Assembly: GCA_016840645.1 (NCBI GenBank)
Contig: JAEORY010000308.1
Coordinates: 1-5,450, forward strand
From: Candidatus Borrarchaeota archaeon
Lineage (GTDB): Archaea > Asgardarchaeota > Sifarchaeia > Borrarchaeales > Borrarchaeaceae
DNA length: 5,450 nucleotides
Direction: 5' to 3'
A program made the position numbers and the translations under genes. Below the pieces are notes generated by a model. It was not told where the DNA came from. It searched no databases and worked only from the letters and a program-made list of their open reading frames with translations. Below, in pieces: positions 1-5,365 of the stretch (the stretch's first letter is position 1; each line of letters begins with the position of its first letter).

Positions 1-2
1 CT

Positions 3-554
3 AAAGGAGTAGGGTTTCTCTATATTCGCAAAGGCACAGTTATCGAACCACTGTTACACGGTGGAGGCCATGAGTATAACCTTCGGTCAGGTACTGAGAA
101 TGTTCCAGGGATTGTGGGCTTTGCAAAAGCAATGGAGTTGGCAACTACCGACTTAGATAAAAAGGCAAACTATATGATGCGATTAAGAGATAAACTAATA
201 GATGGCGTCTTACAACGTATAAAAGGGTCATATCTTAATGGACATCGTACAAAAAGGCTACCAAATAATGCCAATTTTCGGTTCGATCAAATCAATGGTG
301 AAGCCTTGATTTTAGATCTTGATATGAACGGCATTTCAGCATCAACAGGCTCTGCTTGTTCATCACATGAAACTGATCCGTCACATGTTCTTCTTGCGCT
401 TGGTTTGTCCCATAATGAGGCAGAAGGCTCTCTAAGGTTGACATTAAGTACTGAAACAATCAAAGCTGATATTGATTACGTGCTTGAAGTACTGCCAAAC
501 AGCATTGCCAAATTGCATGCGTTGCATCCACGCGTATCTAAAACTAAATATTGA
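3..554 (+). CDS. iscS: Cysteine desulfurase, NifS/IscS type, C-terminal part (5' end outside window)
   Basis: This is a PLP-dependent enzyme that removes sulfur from L-cysteine as an enzyme-bound persulfide, giving alanine; it supplies sulfur for Fe-S clusters and thiolated tRNA in the cytoplasm. The frame is open from the left edge, giving 183 residues against about 390 for the family, so the N-terminal half lies upstream. Numbering from base 3, KGVGFLYIRKG (1-11) is the segment that follows the PLP-binding Lys in relatives, so that Lys must sit just outside the window. HGGGHE (19-24) and RSGTENV (28-34) are family signatures. STGSACSS contains the persulfide-carrying Cys119 (codon 357-359), and SLRLTLS follows. 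The internal GTG at 114 is not the start, because homology continues to the left edge. IscS, NifS and SufS subtypes cannot be separated with certainty; the SACSS loop favours the IscS/NifS group. No gene follows for about 370 bases, so it probably ends its transcript. Confidence 0.95.
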   Translation, partial: KGVGFLYIRKGTVIEPLLHGGGHEYNLRSGTENVPGIVGFAKAMELATTDLDKKANYMMRLRDKLIDGVLQRIKGSYLNGHRTKRLPNNANFRFDQINGEALILDLDMNGISASTGSACSSHETDPSHVLLALGLSHNEAEGSLRLTLSTETIKADIDYVLEVLPNSIAKLHALHPRVSKTKY

Positions 555-605
555 ATAACTCATTCCATTTTATAGTTTAACTGGCAAGAAGACCACTCAC
601 CACTG

Positions 606-630
606 CTAAACCCGTTTAGATGCAATCTAA
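606..630. repeat. Two overlapping, mutually exclusive inverted repeats
   Basis: CTAAAC (606-611) and GTTTAG (614-619) form a perfect dyad with a 2-base centre. TTAGAT (616-621) and ATCTAA (625-630) form a second perfect dyad with a 3-base centre. The two share TTAG at 616-619, so in RNA only one could form at a time. A 2-base loop is too tight for a full RNA hairpin, so a protein-binding site in DNA is at least as likely as an RNA switch. Confidence 0.45.
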
Positions 631-742
631 GTTACTAAAAAACCTATCGTGAGCGTATACTTCCATTACAGCGAACTTCAGCTTCTTTTAAAATTTGATA
701 ATATGACAACTTTTATAACCTTCTAGCATTTTACTTACACAA

Positions 743-754
743 AAATGTACATTT
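743..754. repeat. Perfect 12-bp palindrome AAATGTACATTT
   Basis: The sequence AAATGTACATTT reads the same on both strands. It lies inside the spaced inverted pair at 722-728 and 768-774, about 100 bases upstream of the TATA box of the ferredoxin-domain gene. An operator for a dimeric regulator is possible. AT-rich palindromes of this length also arise by chance, so the call is modest. Confidence 0.4.
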
Positions 755-803
755 AAAGCATTATGAGTGCTAGATCTCTTTACAATGAGTATAAATTCGA
801 AGC

Positions 804-815
804 AACAATATTGTT
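804..815. promoter_or_regulatory. Perfect 12-bp palindrome AACAATATTGTT, possible operator
   Basis: AACAATATTGTT is a perfect dyad placed about 35 bases upstream of the TATA box at 851-858. This position suits an activator or upstream regulator site for the 4Fe-4S gene. No protein can be assigned to it from sequence alone; the winged-helix regulator encoded downstream at 2153-2539 is a candidate. Confidence 0.35.
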
Positions 816-850
816 ATAGAAAACGTAAGCTTCCGAGTACGATGCTCTTG

Positions 851-858
851 TTTATATC
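851..858 (+). promoter_or_regulatory. TATA box, candidate promoter of the DUF362/ferredoxin gene
   Basis: TTTATATC matches the archaeal TATA consensus. A start site about 25 bases downstream would fall near 880 and leave a leader of roughly 55 bases before the TTG start at 936. The sequence just upstream (CTCTTG) is not a good purine-rich BRE, so the assignment is tentative. Confidence 0.4.
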
Positions 859-923
859 GATAGCATTGTATTGATGGATAAGTATTTAGCATATTCGTTA
901 ATGTTTCAGAATGAAAACAAGAT

Positions 924-929
924 GGAGTG
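924..929 (+). promoter_or_regulatory. Ribosome binding site deciding a TTG start
   Basis: GGAGTG lies with its GGAG core 8 bases before TTG at 936. The nearest upstream in-frame start, GTG at 927, overlaps this motif and would have no ribosome binding site of its own, so TTG 936 is the better start. Confidence 0.6.
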
Positions 930-935
930 TATAAT

Positions 936-2072
936 TTGTCTGAAGTTTACTTTGCATCTGCAACCTCGTATTTCCCATGGCAAAATATGAAAATATCCTT
1001 AGAACGTCTATTCGACCTATTAGAGATACAAAAATGGACTCCTGAAAGAATACGAGTTGGTGTCAAATTTGAAACTGGGCATGAAGATTGTACTCGTTAT
1101 TTATCTCCGTTATTTGTAAGAACAATGCTTGATGAGTTTACTAGACTCCATAAGCCACCTATTGGTCTTGATTCAATAAATCTCTGGAGAGGAGGCTGGC
1201 GATACGATCCAGCGGGATGGGTTGACAAATGTCGGCATCATGGTTTTTCTATGGAGACATTAGGGACTGAAATATTTTTAACTGAGGGCTACACTGGTCA
1301 GGATAGCAAGACTTTGATGAATAAATCGGGCAAAAAAATTCGCGTTTTGGAAATTGGTGCAACGATCACATATTGCCAATTATTAGTGATGTTAACCCAC
1401 GTTACGGGGCATCCTTTACTCGGCTTCTATGGGGCAATCTCCGATCTGGCTTTAGGATGTACTGCTAGAAAAGGCAAAATGCGCATTCATGAGGACCTTC
1501 TACCAACTGTAAACATGGAAAAATGCAACTTATGTGGCTTATGTGAACGAATGTGTGAATGGGACGCGATCAAAGTAGCTGAAACTGTAGTTATTGATCC
1601 AAAAAAATGTGTTGGGTGTGGAAAATGTATAGTCAAATGCCCACAGGCGGCAATAGAAGTCACATCAAATCAAATAAGGGATTTTCAAATAAAGGTAGCC
1701 GATGCGGCATCATTTATTGTCCAAGCAATGGACGGTAATATAGCTTACTTCAATTTTCTACTTAATTGCACGCCCCGACCTGATTATGATCCAAACTCTG
1801 GCATACCATTTATTCCAGATATTGGTATCTTAGTTTCGAAAGATCCTGTAGCTATAGATAAAGCAACTCTTGATCTTGTTAACAGAGTACCAGGTGTGAG
1901 AGGCTCCGTAGCTGAACAGTTTAACGTATTGGATAACAACACAGAAAAATTCAAGGCCATTAGCATTGCCGGAGCAGCGGATCCAATGGTCCAGATTACA
2001 TCTGCTGAAGAACTTGGTCTCGGAACCACAAATTATGAATTAATTGATGCATGGGAACTAGAAAATGAGTAG
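936..2072 (+). CDS. DUF362-type iron-sulfur protein with two 4Fe-4S motifs
   Basis: The product has 378 residues from the TTG start and begins MSEVYFAS, as DUF362 proteins commonly do. A DUF362-like fold comes first, with VGVKFETGHEDCTRYLSP near residues 41-58 and GHPLLGFYGAISDLALGC near 158-175, which corresponds to the conserved GH-xx-xGFGGAlKNLGMGC segment. A dicluster ferredoxin insert follows: Cys197, 200, 203 and 207 (CNLCGLCERMC), then Cys225, 228, 231 and 235 (CVGCGKCIVKCP). The remaining DUF362 part contains YFNFLLNCTP and PDIGILVSKDPVAIDKA. In the first motif the usual Pro after the fourth Cys is Glu. No signal peptide or membrane segment is visible, so it is probably cytoplasmic. 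The biochemical role of DUF362 ferredoxin proteins is not established; electron transfer is inferred from the two cluster sites. It sits between a cysteine desulfurase and an Fe-S carrier ATPase. An upstream GTG at 927 would add three residues. Confidence 0.85.
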   Translation: MSEVYFASATSYFPWQNMKISLERLFDLLEIQKWTPERIRVGVKFETGHEDCTRYLSPLFVRTMLDEFTRLHKPPIGLDSINLWRGGWRYDPAGWVDKCRHHGFSMETLGTEIFLTEGYTGQDSKTLMNKSGKKIRVLEIGATITYCQLLVMLTHVTGHPLLGFYGAISDLALGCTARKGKMRIHEDLLPTVNMEKCNLCGLCERMCEWDAIKVAETVVIDPKKCVGCGKCIVKCPQAAIEVTSNQIRDFQIKVADAASFIVQAMDGNIAYFNFLLNCTPRPDYDPNSGIPFIPDIGILVSKDPVAIDKATLDLVNRVPGVRGSVAEQFNVLDNNTEKFKAISIAGAADPMVQITSAEELGLGTTNYELIDAWELENE

Positions 2073-2082
2073 ACAAAAGTTG

Positions 2083-2110
2083 TTTTTAATTGAAAAAAGC
2101 TTGAAAAATA
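2083..2110 (+). promoter_or_regulatory. Oligo-T stretch and 11-base direct repeat before the regulator gene
   Basis: TTTTT (2083-2087) follows the stop codon of the 4Fe-4S gene and could be an archaeal oligo-T terminator. It runs into two direct copies of TTGAAAAA starting at 2090 and 2101. The 11-base spacing is about one helical turn, and the copies lie immediately upstream of a TATA-like element. Such phased repeats can be operator half-sites or simply bent A-tract DNA. Confidence 0.3.
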
Positions 2111-2112
2111 TC

Positions 2113-2124
2113 TTTTAAAATATA
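2113..2124 (+). promoter_or_regulatory. TATA-like element, candidate promoter of the cysteine-rich regulator
   Basis: TTTTAAAATATA is preceded by an A-rich stretch that could serve as BRE. Initiation about 25 bases downstream would fall near 2143-2147, leaving only some 5-10 bases before GTG 2153. That would give a near-leaderless mRNA, which fits the lack of a properly spaced ribosome binding site in front of this gene. Confidence 0.4.
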
Positions 2125-2152
2125 TGATGATGATATAGGTTATAGAAAGAAG

Positions 2153-2539
2153 GTGTTAAAAATAGAGGTTCCTAAGGAAGATATTACTGTTGAAGATCCC
2201 ATACTCAAAGAGAAGTGGGTTAGAAAACTTATGGTTTGCACTCTACACGATCTTGGTGTAACATGTCCAGGTATTTGTTGCCATCAAATTCCTCCTGGAA
2301 TAGGAGGACGGCATTGTGGCACATTGAGTCGTTTATTGAATAAAGGCACAAGATCCATTTTTAGAACTCTTCGCAAATTAGCAGACTTAGGATATGTGGA
2401 TATTTTGGAGATTTCGGCTAGTGAAGGAAAAGAAGGACAGTTAAGAAAGGGGATTCAAAAGGTTTTTAGATTGAGTGAGAAGGGCAAAGAAAAGGCAAAA
2501 GAATTTGATGATGAATTTGAATACGGATCCTTACTATAG
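2153..2539 (+). CDS. Cysteine-rich winged-helix transcriptional regulator
   Basis: The protein has 128 residues with a PadR/MarR-like winged-helix pattern. A first helix lies around residues 19-34, then GTLSRLLN (56-63), then a recognition-helix-like segment KGTRSIFRTLRKLADLGYV (64-82). A charged wing (83-107) and RLSEKGKEKAKEF (106-118) complete the pattern. Between the first two helices is an inserted loop, roughly 35-55, with Cys38, Cys42, Cys43, His44, His54 and Cys55; Cys29 is close by in the first helix. This grouping looks like a metal or Fe-S site, but no named family motif matches, so the ligand is inference. GTG 2153 is the only start upstream of Met27, since an in-frame stop lies at 2102-2104; ATG 2231 would cut off most of the first helix. 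The next gene follows after 29 bases and is probably cotranscribed. Likely targets are its own promoter or the neighbouring Fe-S genes. Confidence 0.7.
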   Translation: MLKIEVPKEDITVEDPILKEKWVRKLMVCTLHDLGVTCPGICCHQIPPGIGGRHCGTLSRLLNKGTRSIFRTLRKLADLGYVDILEISASEGKEGQLRKGIQKVFRLSEKGKEKAKEFDDEFEYGSLL

Positions 2540-2568
2540 ATAATGAAGATATTAGATATGGGTTTTCT

Positions 2569-2898
2569 ATGAATATAAAAGAAAAAATACTTCAGGAATT
2601 GAAACGACGCCATTTGGCATTAGTAAATCCGCGAGAATGGGTTAGTATACATGAGATTTCCTATCTCTTCTCATTTTATGTTATTACTCGAATGGTAGAA
2701 TCTGAATATATCATAGATGCACTTAGGGAACTCATTGAAGATGAAATAATTGTTGAAAAGGATAATATGCAATATTTCCAATTAGCAAATTATGAGACTT
2801 TTGTTAAAGAAGTAGAAAACCAATGGAAGCGAAAAGCAAAAATAAAACGTTCTATAGTGAAAAAGGAATATGATGTCAAGAAATCATGCAATGTCTAA
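2569..2898 (+). CDS. Small winged-helix-like protein of unknown function
   Basis: The 109-residue protein matches no family I can name. Its pattern suggests a winged helix: helix 2-17 (KEKILQELKRRHLAL), helix 25-36 (VSIHEISYLFSF), and a long helix 39-58 (ITRMVESEYIIDALRELIED). A beta-wing follows at 59-72 (EIIVEKDNMQYFQL), ending in a strongly basic tail 86-105 rich in Lys and Arg that would favour nucleic-acid binding. Its single Cys107 is near the C-terminus. The ribosome binding site is weak (GGG about 7 bases before the ATG). It follows the cysteine-rich regulator by 29 bases in the same direction, so the two are probably one transcript. The stop codon is followed by ATTTTTG at 2904-2910, a possible terminator. 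Confidence 0.65.
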   Translation: MNIKEKILQELKRRHLALVNPREWVSIHEISYLFSFYVITRMVESEYIIDALRELIEDEIIVEKDNMQYFQLANYETFVKEVENQWKRKAKIKRSIVKKEYDVKKSCNV

Positions 2899-2981
2899 TA
2901 ATAGATTTTTGTCACTAAGTCAATTTCTTCATAAAAAGAGAACAATTCAAGAAATGTATATCATAAATTGATGACCTGATA

Positions 2982-2987
2982 GAGGTG
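2982..2987 (+). promoter_or_regulatory. Ribosome binding site fixing the ATG start of mrp
   Basis: GAGGTG ends 8 bases before ATG 2996. An in-frame GTG at 2987 uses the last base of this motif and so cannot be the start served by it. A TATA-like TGTATATC at 2955-2962 lies upstream and could drive the gene with a very short leader, but it is a weak match. Confidence 0.6.
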
Positions 2988-2995
2988 TGTATTTA

Positions 2996-3961
2996 ATGAG
3001 TACAAAAGAAGAAAAGGAAAAGAAAGCAGAAGACGTAATTGAGAAGATTTTGGAATATCGGAAAAAAGGCGAGAAGAGAGCCGAACTTAACTATGTTTCA
3101 AAGTTACGTTCACCCATTGCAGCTAGGTTCAGAAACATCAAACATAAAATCGCAGTCATGTCCGGTAAAGGAGGCGTTGGTAAGACAACGGTAGCGACTA
3201 ATTTGGTTGCGGCGTTTAAAGCGGAAGGCTATAACTGTGGTATCTTAGATGCCGATGTTCACGGTCCTAATGTCCACAAAATGCTGGGAGTAACGGAGAA
3301 ATCTCCATCATTTAAAGGACGGACATTTTATCCCCTTGAAAACGAAGACGGTATAAAAGTATGGTCGGTGGCATTGTATTGGCCAAGCGAGTCAACGCCT
3401 GTTCTTTGGCGCGGCCCATACAAAACGAGAGTAATTAAACAATTCTTGGCCGCTGTAGATTGGGGACCCTTGGATTTTCTAGTAGTTGATCTTCCCCCTG
3501 GAACAGGTGATGAACCCCTCACAATAATAGAAAAAATTCCAGACATTGATGGAGTTGTCATAGTTTCTACCCCTCAAGAGGTTGCACTTTTAGATGTCAG
3601 AAAGGCTGGGATGATGTTACAAGAGAAGAATGTGCGCGCCCTGGGCATTATTGAGAATATGTCAGCCCGTGCGATCTGTCCTGATTGTGGTGAAATACTT
3701 AAATGCGCACATTGTGGAAATGAAATAATTTTATTTGGAGAAGGTGGCTCAGAAATCATCGCTGAAGAGCTAGCCGTGCCATTTCTTGGAAGCATACCCG
3801 TTGATCCCCGTATAAGAACCTCTGGAGATGAAGGTAAACCTTTTGTCATCAAATATCCTGATAGTGAAGCCGCAAAGAATTTTAGAGCCATTGTTCGACG
3901 AATCGAAGAAGAAATAAATAAATCGAACGACGCAACTGAATCTCAAGAAACTGAAGCCTGA
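2996..3961 (+). CDS. mrp: Mrp/Nbp35-type Fe-S cluster carrier P-loop ATPase
   Basis: This is a cytoplasmic homodimeric ATPase family that binds a 4Fe-4S cluster and passes it to apo-proteins. From ATG 2996 it has 321 residues. Residues 1-48 form a Lys/Glu-rich helical extension with no cysteines, so both the N-terminal ferredoxin motif of eukaryotic Nbp35 and the MIP18/DUF59 domain of many bacterial Mrp proteins are absent. The deviant Walker A GKGGVGKTT is at 57-65 with signature Lys58. DADVHGPNV is at 85-93, and VVDLPPGTGDEP (163-174) is the Walker B/switch region. ENMS (220-223) precedes the cluster-binding CxxC, which is doubled here: Cys228/Cys231 and Cys237/Cys240, where the family normally has one pair. 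The usual FGEGG, PFLGSIPVDPRIR and GKPFV motifs follow. The stop codon overlaps the ribosome binding site of the next gene, which starts 11 bases later. The family assignment is secure; the specific client proteins are unknown. Confidence 0.93.
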   Translation: MSTKEEKEKKAEDVIEKILEYRKKGEKRAELNYVSKLRSPIAARFRNIKHKIAVMSGKGGVGKTTVATNLVAAFKAEGYNCGILDADVHGPNVHKMLGVTEKSPSFKGRTFYPLENEDGIKVWSVALYWPSESTPVLWRGPYKTRVIKQFLAAVDWGPLDFLVVDLPPGTGDEPLTIIEKIPDIDGVVIVSTPQEVALLDVRKAGMMLQEKNVRALGIIENMSARAICPDCGEILKCAHCGNEIILFGEGGSEIIAEELAVPFLGSIPVDPRIRTSGDEGKPFVIKYPDSEAAKNFRAIVRRIEEEINKSNDATESQETEA

Positions 3962-3967
3962 GGCGAT
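3960..3967 (+). promoter_or_regulatory. Ribosome binding site overlapping the mrp stop codon
   Basis: GAGGCGAT begins inside the TGA stop of the ATPase gene (3959-3961) and ends 5 bases before ATG 3973. This arrangement indicates one transcript and possible translational coupling of the two genes. Confidence 0.6.
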
Positions 3968-3972
3968 ATTTA

Positions 3973-4296
3973 ATGCCTGATGAAATCTCTTTAGACAGTA
4001 AGGTTCTGAAGGTCGCTGAAAGGGCGACAAAAGCACTGGAGAAACTAATATTTTCTCTTGCTACCCCAGAAGAGGTCTTCGAAGAAATAACAGATATCGA
4101 TGTGTCGGGATTGCTAGAGAATAATTGGGCAACATTTACTTCGGATCCGAAGTATCACTACCATCTTGAGATTCTACAAACAGTATTTACTCTTAAAGAT
4201 CAGTTATTGGATCAAGTGCAAGAGATGGGTATTGATAGCATAAAATCAGATTTAGAAGTTCTAGATTTTGCACGAGAAAAACTTGAAAAAATGTAA
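3973..4296 (+). CDS. Small helical acidic protein, likely partner of the Mrp ATPase
   Basis: I do not recognise the family of this 107-residue protein. It has no cysteine, no signal peptide and no membrane segment. The sequence suggests four or five helices: 7-30 (SKVLKVAERATKALEKLIF), 32-40 (PEEVFEEIT), 44-51, 63-84 (YHLEILQTVFTLKDQLLDQVQE) and 88-107 (DSIKSDLEVLDFAREKLEKM). It is acidic overall, with Glu and Asp outnumbering basic residues. Because it starts 11 bases after mrp and shares its ribosome binding site region with the mrp stop, the two are almost certainly cotranscribed; a role as adaptor or regulator of the ATPase is inference. Lacking cysteines, it is unlikely to carry a cluster itself. 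A hairpin and oligo-T tracts follow within 110 bases. Confidence 0.75.
   Translation: MPDEISLDSKVLKVAERATKALEKLIFSLATPEEVFEEITDIDVSGLLENNWATFTSDPKYHYHLEILQTVFTLKDQLLDQVQEMGIDSIKSDLEVLDFAREKLEKM
4277..4291 (-). terminator. Possible terminator of the minus-strand GTPase gene
   Basis: A-tracts at 4277-4281 and 4286-4291 read as TTTTTTCAAGTTTTT on the minus strand, about 120 bases beyond the GTPase stop. Oligo-T is the usual archaeal termination signal. It lies inside the end of the convergent gene, where Lys codons also explain the A-tracts, so this is weak. Confidence 0.2.
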
Positions 4297-4345
4297 TCGC
4301 TACCTTTTGGAAGGGGTCTTCTCGCCGATATCAGATAAAGCCCCT

Positions 4346-4409
4346 AAGGATTTCGTCCTTTTCTTTAAGCCAACCCAGATTTTTCTTGAGTTGCTGTTTT
4401 TATTTTTTT
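4346..4409 (+). terminator. Terminator region of the plus-strand mrp operon
   Basis: AAGGA (4346-4350) and TCCTT (4356-4360) pair around the loop TTTCG, and TTCTTT follows at once, giving a compact hairpin plus T-rich tail. A stronger T tract (TTTTTATTTTTTT, 4397-4409) lies further on and reaches the stop codon of the convergent GTPase gene. Either could end plus-strand transcription; archaeal polymerase terminates mainly at oligo-T, so the second may be the main site. Confidence 0.5.
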
Positions 4410-5205
4410 ACATATGAGCGATGCTTTTTGTTAGAACTTCTCTTAGGACCATTTCAATTGGCATGATTACCCTCTTAACCGAGTCTGGTCGACCTTCTTT
4501 CTTAAGGCGACCATTATCATCCCTGAATTTGCCGATAGTACCAGACTTTATTAGCGATACTAAGTCATTTTTTGCATCTAAACAACTCATCTCGATGACG
4601 CGAGCATGAGCATCTTGCATCCGTTCCGCCCATTCAGTTTCAACTAAGAGTTGACTAAATTCTTGACTTGAAATGCGTTCTTCTGCTGTGAGATCCATTT
4701 TGTTCAAGCAAATTGCGAAAGGTAGTTCTTTTAAACCATATTTATCGATGAATTTCGCCAGTTCTTTAAGAGCGACTATATTTGCCTCATATTGTGCTTT
4801 TTGGGAGTCTATCATCGCTATGATGCCGTTTGTGCCCGAAGTAACTACCTCTCTTTGTGTTATGTGGCGTATCTGACCCGGAACCGTGTAAATATGTGCC
4901 TTAAAACGATCCTTTCCCGTTAAGGGGTTATATCCAAAACCAAAAACGCCACGATCAAAGAAGAGCGTCCTTTTAGTGGGATCTTCAAGTGTTAGGAAAG
5001 AGTAAATTTTATCTGGGTTTTCTAAGGTCTTTAACACTTTAAAGATAGTGAGGGCCATGGTTTTGCCAGCCATAGAAGCACCCCAGAATACGATTTTAAT
5101 CACAGGGACCTCGTCAAAATCCTTTTTTAGCTCGTGGTCCATTCTTTTTAACCCCAATAGTTTTTCTGTTTCCATCTCTTGAAAATGCATTTTTTGGAGA
5201 AACAT
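4408..5205 (-). CDS. MglA-like small Ras-type GTPase
   Basis: This is a cytoplasmic GTP-switch protein of the MglA/Ras-like group, of the kind that controls polarity in bacteria and is common in archaea, including Asgards. Numbered from ATG 5205 (265 residues), the G1 P-loop GASMAGKT is at 42-49. KRTLFFDRG, resembling the MglA switch I segment TLFFDF, is at 78-86. G3 is YTVPGQ at 106-111, where the usual Asp of DxxGQ is Thr, the hallmark of MglA. G4 NKMD is at 168-171 and a G5-like MSCLDA at 206-211. There is no C-terminal prenylation cysteine or membrane segment. The frame is open up to TTG 5391, but a TATA box lies inside that extension and its Tyr/Trp/Cys-rich translation looks non-coding. 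ATG 5205 is used here; ATG 5190, 5175 and 5142 are alternatives, the last with GGGG 9 bases upstream. Its function and its link to the Fe-S genes are unknown. Confidence 0.88.
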   Translation of the reverse strand: MFLQKMHFQEMETEKLLGLKRMDHELKKDFDEVPVIKIVFWGASMAGKTMALTIFKVLKTLENPDKIYSFLTLEDPTKRTLFFDRGVFGFGYNPLTGKDRFKAHIYTVPGQIRHITQREVVTSGTNGIIAMIDSQKAQYEANIVALKELAKFIDKYGLKELPFAICLNKMDLTAEERISSQEFSQLLVETEWAERMQDAHARVIEMSCLDAKNDLVSLIKSGTIGKFRDDNGRLKKEGRPDSVKRVIMPIEMVLREVLTKSIAHM

Positions 5206-5276
5206 GAGCCAATTGTATGGCGCCGTATCTGTTCTCAAATTTCGAGGATATTGGTAGGCTAATAACTCTTGACACC

Positions 5277-5284
5277 TATAAAAA
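5277..5284 (-). promoter_or_regulatory. Second TATA-like element upstream of the GTPase gene
   Basis: On the minus strand this reads TTTTTATA, preceded by the purine-rich GGGGAAGAA, a fair BRE. Initiation about 25 bases on would fall near 5250-5255, leaving a leader of roughly 45-50 bases to ATG 5205. This fits the shorter gene model better than the TATA box further upstream. Confidence 0.3.
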
Positions 5285-5365
5285 TTCTTCCCCTGGTCAC
5301 GATACCTTACTGATAACCAAGCAAGAAAGCACCAATGCTTTAGCGTGGTGATGAATTGCGTTGTG

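Larger units (their letters stand above)
555..926. other. Long intergenic region with clustered inverted repeats
   Basis: No convincing reading frame or known RNA gene is visible on either strand. The stretch is AT-rich and holds at least four short inverted repeats: two overlapping ones at 606-630, and perfect 12-bp palindromes at 743-754 and 804-815. A spaced 7-bp pair, TCTAGCA (722-728) and TGCTAGA (768-774), encloses the first 12-mer. A TATA box at 851-858 and the ribosome binding site of the next gene end the region. It is read as the 3' end of the desulfurase transcript followed by the control region of the ferredoxin-domain gene. Confidence 0.55.

Noticed and set aside
114..554. GTG at 114 as the start of a short complete gene
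   Set aside because: Clear NifS/IscS sequence (HGGGHE, RSGTENV) runs in the same frame back to base 3, so this is an internal Val codon.
2121..2137. TATAT-GATGATG-ATATA as a regulator palindrome
   Set aside because: The arms are simple AT runs that belong to the TATA element, and the centre is a GAT repeat, not a dyad.
3328..4036. Minus-strand reading frames across the mrp gene
   Set aside because: They are shadows of a well-supported plus-strand gene; their translations are Ser/Pro-rich with no recognisable motif.
4421..4876. Plus-strand reading frames across the GTPase gene
   Set aside because: They lie antisense to conserved G motifs of the GTPase and show no domain of their own.
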